DNA from: Mucor racemosus
Taxonomy: Eukaryota; Mucoromycota; Mucoromycetes; Mucorales; Mucoraceae
Length of the DNA: 64,000 bases
Direction: 5' to 3'
Assembly: GCA_027405735.1 (NCBI GenBank)
Contig: JAPEHQ010000010.1
Coordinates: 1,302,001 to 1,366,000 of the forward strand
The first letter of the stretch is position 1. Every line of letters begins with the position of its first letter. Both the position numbers and the translations under genes were made by a program. A model generated the notes under the pieces. That model worked only from the letters and a program-made list of their open reading frames with translations, had not been told where the DNA came from and did no database searches. This document shows, one piece after another, positions 56,283 to 64,000 of the stretch.

Positions 56283-56808
56283 TGTTGTATTCCACCAAGC
56301 ACCATACGTTATCGCCTTCTACAGTATCAATACATCTTACAATAAATTGACTACGACATGTATTGAAGTGCAAATCCTGGATATCGGATATAAAAGACTA
56401 CTAGTGTACTAAGTTTATCCAGCAATTACCAAGAACGCTTGGACCTCAATTATGACACCATACTATTTCATCCCAGCGGTTAATCAATCAAGTAGCTATC
56501 AAACCAGCATCCAAGCACATTTAGCTCAGCATTGAAACAAGACAACTCACAAGCTTTGCAAGCACGGTTAAAATTTGATTGATCCATTTCGATCCATAGA
56601 CTACTATCAAACAGATCTAATGGTTCAATAGTGTCTTAAATTGCATCTCAGGATCTCAATGTCAAATCAATATAAAAGGCCATACTTTTGTAACTAAATA
56701 AACGGTATCCTGTTTTTATTATACAGTTGAAGAACTGATTTATTACTCGTTTTATTTTAATTTTATTCTTTTTTAAGTATTATTTACTAAACCTAAAAAT
56801 ATACGACA
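56283..56808 (-). repeat. LTR family B, copy in reverse orientation
   Basis: 526 bp equal to the reverse complement of the unit at 62684-63212: starts TGTTGTATTCCACC, ends ATATACGACA. About 10-15% diverged by eye. No matching target duplication flanks it. Confidence 0.85.
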
Positions 56809-57036
56809 AAGTTAAAACTAGATTGTTGCGTTCACAGGTCTGTGTACATTTCTTCGTTAAGATTACAACACGGTTTGATAATGGTAAGTTCCACACTGCT
56901 GTATATTATGTCATAAAACTCAGTTATACTATACGTGGAATTAGTGGGTGTCACCAAGACTTGATTGGATTTATATATTATACAGTATATATATAAATAG
57001 ACTCACTTTAGATTAGTCATATGATTAGAGGATGTG

Positions 57037-57560
57037 TGTCGTATATTTTCAGGATTGATAAATAGTACTTAAAAAAGAATACAATTATAAAAGAATGAGT
57101 AATTAATCAGTTCTTCAACTGTATAATAAAAACAAGATATCGTTTATTTAGATGTAAAAGTATGGCCTTTTATATTGATTAGACATTGAGATCCTGAGAT
57201 GTAATTTAAGGCACTATTGAACCATTGGATCTGTTTGATAGTAATCTATGGATTGAAATGGATCAATCATAATTTAACCGTTCTTGCAGAGCTTGTGAGT
57301 TGCCTTGTCACAATACTGCACTAAATGTGCTTGGATGTTGATTTAATAGCTACTTGATTGATTGACCGCTGGGATGAAATAATATGGTGTCATAATTGAG
57401 GTCCAAGCGTTTTTGGTAATTACTGGATTAAACGTAGTACGCTAGGAGTTTCTTATATTCGATATTAAGAGTTTGTACTTCAGTATATGCTGTAGTCAAT
57501 AGATTGTAAGATGTATTGATAATGTAGAAGGTGGTAACATATGGTACTTGGTGGCATACA
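57037..57560 (+). repeat. LTR family B, forward copy
   Basis: 524 bp beginning TGTCGTATATTTTCAGG and ending GGTGGCATACA, closely matching 62684-63212. It faces away from the reverse copy at 56283-56808, with 228 bp between them. Flanking 5-mers do not match (atgtg, agata), so it may be a rearranged or old insertion. Confidence 0.88.
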
Positions 57561-58435
57561 AGATAGTATATGATTCATATTTTTGCCAATGGCCACTCTT
57601 CCAAAAAAAAGCCGAACAATATCTGGAAGCGGCCATCTAATAATATTTCCAAGCTTTAAATTTCTAGAAAAAATCACCGGACAGCCCGGACGCGGTTGTT
57701 TAAATATTCGACGCAGCTATAAGATGCAGGTATCGAAATTTCATACAAATATTAAGGTTCGACAGTATTGCTTGGAGTAAAAAGGAGTAAAATTTTATAA
57801 AAAAAGCTTTAAAAGAGATACTGTTTAAATTCTTCTTTATTTAATTATGGATAATCTACAATAAAATACTATTTCTACTTCTCTATTTATATCATTTGGT
57901 TATTGATATTTGTCTGGCAGTTGTTCTGTCGACTTTCAGTTATTCCGCAATTTTGAATATATTGTTGGGTTGTTGAGTCCTTGATTTACTTGATCAGGGG
58001 CGGCTCTTAAATTGGTTTTTGACAATCTCAGTTGTCAATCATGCGTTCAGAACAGCCCTTACTTGTTCTATTTGATTCGCATGAAATTTTTAGGTTTTTT
58101 TATTTATAATACAACACATTATGAATACCCTTGGTATCTTTGATACATTAGAATATCCTTGGTTATTTATGGTTTATATTCATAATCTCTTATTTGAATT
58201 GCATGGCATGGTTTCAAATGAGATGACTTTTAATTTATTATGTGGAGAAATACTACCTAGTTCAGCACATTGCTATTAATTATTCAAAGGCTTATTTTAA
58301 GTAAAGCATAAATACAATCTACAAAATTATTAACCTAATAACGGATTTAACTTGAAAAGTATAAGAAAATGCAACCGGATGCAAAAAAAGTCCATAAAAT
58401 CCCAAATTTAAAGGATTTATATATAAAAGCACTAC

Positions 58436-58725
58436 GGCCGACCTGTGTTGCACAAGATGATTTCGTTGTGCCCAGGTGGGCTGCACAACACTATAATCTG
58501 AGCTGTTGTGCCCACTGAATATGACTAAAAAGATAACAGTATGCATATGGGCACAAAAAAAAGAAACTGCGCACGAGCACAACGCTAAGCCTATATATGC
58601 AGAATTATAGATTCTGTCCGTGTGCATAACATTAATCCCAAGTGTGCATAATAATAAAATCTGATCATGAGCATAATGAGCTGATCGTATGGGCACAAAT
58701 TGGTTTGTAAATGAGCATTGTGCCG
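58436..58725. repeat. Cluster of degenerate GCACAA/TTGTGC motifs
   Basis: About eleven irregular occurrences of gcacaa, ttgtgc, gtgcataa or close variants within 290 bp, for example GTTGCACAAG, GTTGTGCCCA, GGGCACAAA, GTGTGCATAA. The frame of 137 codons across it is a by-product of the motif and has no family match. Confidence 0.5.
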
Positions 58726-59098
58726 TTCTCAAAATTCCATTGCATTTTTTTTACTGAAATGGGTTTTTAGATTACATTTGTTTTTAATAATATAGATTAT
58801 AGACAATACAATTCAATATGTTGTTGATGTAGAGCAATACGTGAAAGAGCCAATATATTTACGATTATCATCGTTTGTAAATATGTTTATAGCTATAATG
58901 TTTACAGCAACAATAGTTTTTGCTCGAGCATAAACTTGAATAACACTTACTGCTTAAATTTATATGCAAGCCAAATCTAAGATTATATGTATTATTACTT
59001 TATCACACATAAAATTTAAACAAATTAACCTTCTTTAAATTTACTATTTTAGTTTACGATTGTCAGCTGTAAAAAGATTTGTTCTCAAGTATAGCTAC

Positions 59099-59567
59099 TG
59101 TGGAATATGTACACATTTATCCACTATATTGATCTCCATTTCATCTGATTCTCAATTAAAGTACAGCTGGCATGAATAGACATTACACTACTAAATGATA
59201 TATGTTGATTCGTACTAATATAAATTTTCTACCAAGCTTCTATCCTAGCAACTTATAGTTAAAGACCAATCAACATAATGTGGATCTAATCACACCATTG
59301 TGATCAAGGACCCATGAACTCTACTATGAATACACCGATTGGTTACTATCAAGATTTATATCTGACAAGGGGTATTATTGGCTATGTGTGGACTTAGGAA
59401 TGTTTATCTAATCTCTCTGATGAAAACTATTATATAAAGAGGACATTTATTTACTACAAAAGTCCTCAAGTAAAATTTAACTTGATAATAAAACCCTAAT
59501 GTTATCTAGTCGAATTCCTATTGGTTTTTTTATACTTTTTTCCGTAAATATCTCTATCTATTCCACA
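59099..59567 (+). repeat. Solo LTR, family D
   Basis: 469 bp, starts TGTGGAATATGTAC and ends CTATTCCACA (terminal TGTGGAATA/TATTCCACA inverted repeat). It carries a TATA-like ATTATATAAAGAGG at about 59429. Flanked by perfect 5-bp duplications GCTAC (59094-59098 and 59568-59572). Shorter relative at 14257-14693. Confidence 0.93.
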
Positions 59568-60105
59568 GCTACAATCATAACTATGGTTATTAGGCAAGAC
59601 ATTAGATTATTCTTTTTTTTTTGCTACTATATCATTTAAAATTTCATCGCTTTTCTGGAACATTTTGTGGGTTTGTAGCCAGTCCTAGCTTTTCATTGAG
59701 TAGATATTATAAATATCATTGCCTTCGATTTGATCTGGTAATCAAGAAATAGGTCCAACAATACAGGAGTAAATAATGATATTTGATCTTAAAATGCAGT
59801 TAAAAAATGAAAATATCAGTCTCTAATAATATAACAATTGCTACCTATATTAAAAACATTAGTCCCTTATATTAGAATGCGTACTCAGATACAAGAAAAG
59901 AATACCGGCTTGATAGTCTGATATGCCTTATCAAACGGTGAATATATTCTTGGAATATGAAAACAAAAAGAGAGAAACAACACACTTATAAATGTATCTT
60001 CAAGGCTTTACATTGTTTAGTAGCGTAATTAAAACCCTGCTAAATTGCACATTTCAGCCAATGTAAAAGCAGCATTACAGCGCCTGAACTATAAACTAAG
60101 CAAAA

Positions 60106-60377
60106 TGTAATGAGTCAAACATTTCAGTTTCATTCATGCAAAACCTTGCCTCATTCCTTATATAAATACTACAAGGAAATCATTACATGATCCCTTGTAG
60201 ATTTATCTGTCTTGTTACACTCCCTTTACTTATATTTATTCACTAATAAATATCTAATTTACAAATAAGAACACCAACCTTCATCAATCCAGTGATCACA
60301 AATTTATAATAGCAAGAATAATATCTATAAGCATATTATCCACCTTTGTTGTTAGTCCAAAATTATAGATCATTACA
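60106..60377 (+). repeat. 5' LTR, family A
   Basis: TG...CA-bounded, TGTAATGAGTC to GATCATTACA. Contains a TATA box (CCTTATATAAATAC, about 60156-60169) and AATAAATA (about 60245), likely promoter and polyadenylation signals. Confidence 0.93.
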
Positions 60378-60842
60378 GTATAAATCTACCAAAAAGTGTC
60401 TCTGTTTGTTCCCTTTGTATAATCTCTATACAATTCCTTTCTGGTGATTCCAAAGCTAGATCAATCTCAACCTTAATAGCTCTCGAAAAATATTAGTTTT
60501 ATACATTAGATATCTATTCGTTTTCTGTTATTGACCTCACTCAAATCTCAAATTGTTTCAATCGATAATTACTCAACTCGGAAGCTTAATTTGTTTCATC
60601 TTTTACTGCATTTGTTCCACATATCAAGTATCAGTCAAATCAACTCCCTGCTCTAATTACTTATCCTTACACAAATCCAATTTGATTTTGCATAAAAATT
60701 TTCAATCGTATATTACACCTATACATCAATCCACTTGAAAATTATTATTCATCCTTTGACATATCATCCAAAACATTGATTTGCATACAAGAATCAGTAA
60801 AATCTGCATCAATCCAAATCAATTTAAACTACTTCCGATACA

Positions 60843-61913
60843 ATGTCATCCTCTCACAAAGCTCAACTTTTAGCCAGTAAACTTGCTGACGGTAACACTG
60901 ACAAATTATCTGATAACGACATCAACGATTTAAGATCCATGTTATCCAAAATGAGTCTGCATAGTCCACGCAACTCTAATCCAATCCGTGAACCTAAAGT
61001 TAACGATCCTCGCACATTCTCGGGTGTTAACGACCATTTAGGTGAAAATCGTCTCGAAAATTTCATTACTCAAGTCAATATGGTACTTCACCTCCAATCA
61101 TCTCGTTTCCCAGATGAATTATCTAAAGTTTTTTTCGCTGCTTCTTACATGACCGATATTGCATTCGAATGGATTCAACCATACATTGCTGCTGTTGGTA
61201 CTAAAGATGAAGATCCTCTCGTTTCAAACTATGATTTATTTTGCGATTCATTACGTAAAATGTTTGGTGATGTTACTCACGTCTCTGATGCTGAAAACAA
61301 AGTAATGACAATGAAGCAGGCGGACAAAACTGCTGCTGAATACACAACAGAATTCAAGCGTTATGCTGTGCTCACTGAATTCAATGAACCTGCTCTTTTC
61401 TGGGCCTACAGAAATAACATTAATACACAACTACAAGACGAACTTATAATTCGTGATACTCCTTCAACACTCCAAGAATATCAAGACCTTGTTATTAATC
61501 TCGACTCATTATTTCGTGAAAGAAAAGGCAACAAAAATTCAAGAAATAAATTTGTTCCAACAAAATCTTCTTACAAACAACACCCATCAACGCAGCCACA
61601 ACTTCCAAACTCACCACCACCTGATCATGACCCTCTACCTGTTACACAAGAGGATAATGGTGATATTCGTCCCATGGAAATTGATGCCGCTACCAAAAGT
61701 TCTAAAGGTTATACTCCGTTGACATTCGCTGAAAAACAACGCCGTAAAGAACTTGGACTTTGCGCCTACTGCGGGGGTAATGGTCATTATCTCAAGATAT
61801 GTCCAGTAATTCCAACAAGATCAATTAATGCGGTTTATTCTACGGCAAAATTCCAAGGCCAAGGAAATACTAAAATCTTTGTTGGTAATCAAGATTCAAC
61901 TATTGATCACTAA
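60843..61913 (+). CDS. Retrotransposon Gag polyprotein
   Basis: Single frame of 356 aa inside the LTR element. The middle part (about residues 70-235) matches the Ty3/Gypsy-type retrotransposon gag capsid region: VNDPRTFSGVNDHLGENRLEN, FFAASYMTDIAFEWIQPY, SLRKMFGDVTHVSDAENKVM, KQADKTAAEYTTEFKRYA and FWAYRNNINTQLQDELI. Near the C-terminus is one zinc knuckle CAYCGGNGHYLKIC (Cx2Cx4Hx4C, about 310-323), preceded by EKQRRKELGLC, as is typical of Gypsy Gag. The frame is intact and ends in TAA with no protease or polymerase frame following. The structural protein could form particles that package the element's own RNA; this is inference. Confidence 0.92.
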   Translation: MSSSHKAQLLASKLADGNTDKLSDNDINDLRSMLSKMSLHSPRNSNPIREPKVNDPRTFSGVNDHLGENRLENFITQVNMVLHLQSSRFPDELSKVFFAASYMTDIAFEWIQPYIAAVGTKDEDPLVSNYDLFCDSLRKMFGDVTHVSDAENKVMTMKQADKTAAEYTTEFKRYAVLTEFNEPALFWAYRNNINTQLQDELIIRDTPSTLQEYQDLVINLDSLFRERKGNKNSRNKFVPTKSSYKQHPSTQPQLPNSPPPDHDPLPVTQEDNGDIRPMEIDAATKSSKGYTPLTFAEKQRRKELGLCAYCGGNGHYLKICPVIPTRSINAVYSTAKFQGQGNTKIFVGNQDSTIDH

Positions 61914-61916
61914 ATC

Positions 61917-62400
61917 CTTCAATAAACCGACCCCAAGTTATCAAGTTCACAACTCAAGTCGTTAAACTGGATCAACCGACCCCAAGTTATCAAGTTCACA
62001 AACTCAAGTCGTTAAACTGGATCAACCGACCTCAAGTTTTAAATTCATAACTCAAGTCGTTAAACTGGATTTTACGACCACAAACTTTCAAATAGCTACA
62101 AGTCCAAGTCGTTAAACTGGTTCTACTGCTGACCACAATTGCTTCATCAATCAAGTCTCTAAACTGGAACTCTGACCACGGAATTAATTATCAATTATCC
62201 AATGTCTTCAAAACTTAATTCTTTCCAGACCACAGATCAATCATCAAGTATCCAATGTCTTCTTCAAACTTGCTTATTACTAACCTTGACCACAGATTTA
62301 ATTACCAATTATCCAATGTCTCCAACTTGATTCCTTCTTGCTCTCTGACCCCAGAATTAGTTACGTCTATTCAATGTCATCTTTTAAACTTGATCTCTCC
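61917..62400 (+). repeat. Degenerate tandem repeat (unit about 50 bp) downstream of gag
   Basis: About eight to nine units with consensus GACC(A/C)CAAG...AAGTCGTTAAACTGG. The first three units (about 61925-62070) are nearly identical; later ones decay. It fills the space where pol would be in an autonomous relative, between gag and the polypurine tract. Confidence 0.85.
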
Positions 62401-62492
62401 GTCACTCCCACTTTTGTCCACATAATTTAGCTTAGTCTCTCGATGTCGCCACTAGTGTCACTCATCTCACTCTCTTGAGGAGGAGGAGGTAC

Positions 62493-62683
62493 TGTAATGA
62501 GTCAAACATTTCAGTTTCATTCATGCAAAACCTTGCCTCATTCCTTATATAAATACTACAAGGAAATCATTACATGATCCCTTGTAGATTTATCTGTCTT
62601 GTTACACTCCCTTTACTTATATTTATTCACTAATAAATATCTAATTTACAAATAAGAACACCAACCTTCATCAATCCAGTGAT
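62493..62683 (+). repeat. 3' LTR of family A, first part
   Basis: Matches 60106-60296. Interrupted after GTGAT (62679-62683) by the family B LTR; the remaining 81 bp are 63218-63298. Confidence 0.95.
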
Positions 62684-63212
62684 TGTCGTATATTTTCAGG
62701 ATTGATAAATAGTACTTAAAAAAGAATACAATTATAAAAGAATGAGTAATTAATCAGTTCTTCAACTGTATAATAAAAACAAGATATCGTTTATTTAGAT
62801 GTAAAAGTATGGCCTTTTATATTGATTAGACATTGAGATCCTGAGATGTAATTTAAGGCACTATTGAACTATTGGATCTGTTTGATAGTAATCTATGGAT
62901 TGAAATGGATCAATCATAATTTAACCGTTCTTGCAGAGCTTGTGAGTTGTGTTGTTTCAATGCTGCGCTAAATATGCTTGGATGTTGATTTGATAACTAC
63001 TTGATTGGTTAACTGCTGGGATGAAATAATGTGGTGTCATAATTGAGGTCCAAGCGTTCTTGGTAATTACTGGATTAAACTTGGTACGCTAGGAGTTTCT
63101 TATATCCGATATCAAGACTTGCACTTCAATACATGTCGTAGTCAATAGATTGTAAGATGTATTGATACTGTAGAAGGTGATAATGTATGATACTAGTAGG
63201 TGGAATACAACA
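62684..63212 (+). repeat. Solo LTR, family B, nested in the family A 3' LTR
   Basis: 529 bp from TGTCGTATATTTTCAGG to GGTGGAATACAACA, flanked by perfect 5-bp duplications GTGAT (62679-62683 and 63213-63217). The intact family A LTR at 60106-60377 has a single GTGAT at this point. This gives precise ends for family B and shows it inserted after family A. Confidence 0.95.
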
Positions 63213-63217
63213 GTGAT

Positions 63218-63298
63218 CACAAATTTATAACAGCAAGAATAATATCTATAAGCATATTATCCACCTTTGTTGTTAGTCCAAAATTATAGATCATTACA
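63218..63298 (+). repeat. 3' LTR of family A, second part
   Basis: Matches 60297-60377, one difference. Ends ATCATTACA followed by the CAAAA target duplication. Confidence 0.95.
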
Positions 63299-63303
63299 CA
63301 AAA

Positions 63304-64000
63304 TAAGCAATATCTGTTACTATAATAAAATATAAAATTTTCTACTAGAAAAACCGTCTGTCATATCATACATTAATTAAAAAATTGCAAAAACGAGTCC
63401 GCAGAGCGACGCCGTAATTGAGCATAGCAAGATTGAACGGCTAAGTCTCTTATACTGTGGTAAATCTAAGTTTTTGAATAAAAAAGCATTTTTTTTTTAC
63501 TTTTTTTATATTTAACCATGTATGGTCTGAAAATTCAGTTTTTGTAGCGGACATTTTTGGAGACTCATTTTATCCTTACCAACACTCATGATTTAGATCA
63601 AAAAATAGAAAAATCAAATTTTGATACCAAAATAAACGTTTAAATATACTACATTGTGAGAGAAAATTGTAGCCATAGCTAATACAAGTTTTATAAAAGC
63701 TTAATATTAAATGTTAAGTAATGAAAATTTGCACTTTTCCCCCAAAAACGGAATTTTGGTTAAAGGATTTTCATGTAATATTTTGCAATAAAAATGTTTG
63801 TCATTTTTTATTGAGCAAATAGAGCACTAAATTTGGTACATGTGTATAATTTTTTTTTGATAATTAGTATTATAATTAGCTCTAGATTTGCAAAATCAGA
63901 AAAAAAAATTTAAAAAATGTCAAAATTGATGATCTGGACAAGAACAATTTTTGAAATTAATATTCCGATTATAAGCCTTGTAAGTCTTAAAAATAAGAGA
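63304..64000. other. AT-rich end of the window
   Basis: No gene or bounded repeat recognised. The style of sequence (for example CATTTTTGGAGACTC, runs of A and T) resembles old R-type DNA but no alignment was made. Confidence 0.3.

Larger units (their letters stand above)
60106..63298 (+). mobile_element. Gag-only LTR retrotransposon, family A, with a nested solo LTR
   Basis: Complete element bounded by 5-bp target duplications CAAAA (60101-60105 and 63299-63303). The 5' LTR is 60106-60377 (272 bp). The 3' LTR is 62493-62683 plus 63218-63298 (191 + 81 = 272 bp), split by a 529-bp insertion. The two LTRs differ at about one base (TAATAGC versus TAACAGC), so the insertion is recent. A purine tract TGAGGAGGAGGAGG (62476-62489) ends just before the 3' LTR. 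The internal region of 2115 bp encodes only Gag; there is no room and no trace of protease, reverse transcriptase or integrase. It is thus a non-autonomous TR-GAG type element that needs enzymes from a partner element. A canonical tRNA primer site after the 5' LTR was not evident. Confidence 0.93.

Noticed and set aside
58319..58732. 137-codon minus-strand gene
   Set aside because: The frame is a by-product of the degenerate repeated motif; no domain, no start context, no homology recognised.
1..64000. CRISPR array, operon or other bacterial feature
   Set aside because: Spliced genes, LTR elements and a SINE show a eukaryotic nuclear genome; no direct repeats with regular unique spacers were seen.

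Overview
The window looks like nuclear DNA of an early-diverging fungus, most likely Mucoromycota (Mucorales-like). The DNA is AT-rich. Protein genes carry many short GT-AG introns of about 50-70 nt. Fungal-type genes are present: a Zn2Cys6 activator with a long downstream regulatory region, an endopolyphosphatase-like protein, and LTR retrotransposons. The species assignment is inference. All gene models below were built by hand from splice signals, reading phase and family motifs.

Layout. 0.3-3.7 kb: a YwrD-type gamma-glutamyltranspeptidase (+), convergent with ribosomal protein eL13 (-). 3.7-8.8 kb: a gene-free AT-rich stretch. 8.8-10.1 kb: a WRKY/GCM1-type zinc-finger factor. 10.7-19.1 kb: a transposon island with a solo LTR, one copy of an unknown repeat (called R here) that carries a nested Tc1/mariner element and a nested solo LTR, a further solo LTR, an older R copy and transposase relics. 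19.5-25.6 kb: Zn2Cys6 factor, secreted or vacuolar endopolyphosphatase-like phosphoesterase, RPF2. 26.6-27.1 kb: a SINE with perfect target-site duplications. 27.3-35.6 kb: an IRG-like GTPase, a PPR protein, a mitochondrial LSU rRNA fragment in nuclear DNA, a RING-CH protein and a CEP104 homologue. 36-37 kb: a low-complexity protein. 38.4-42.2 kb: two R copies in an almost perfect 1.6-kb inverted repeat. 45.1-51.8 kb: TMEM135-like protein, EH/EF-hand-like protein, WD40 protein, tetraspan membrane protein. 53-53.7 kb: a dead isochorismatase-family gene. 54-64 kb: a second transposon island with solo LTRs and a complete gag-only LTR retrotransposon whose 3' LTR is split by another solo LTR.

The genes form no operon. 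Cellular themes include ribosome biogenesis (eL13, RPF2), organelle function (PPR, TMEM135), membrane proteins and regulation. Four gene pairs are convergent with closely spaced or overlapping 3' ends. The most notable items are a ciliary-tip protein (CEP104) in what looks like a flagellum-less lineage, an immunity-related-GTPase-like protein with an N-myristoylation motif, a WRKY-like domain with an altered signature, a SINE, the gag-only retroelement, and the R repeat family, which has coding-like conservation and no function I recognise.
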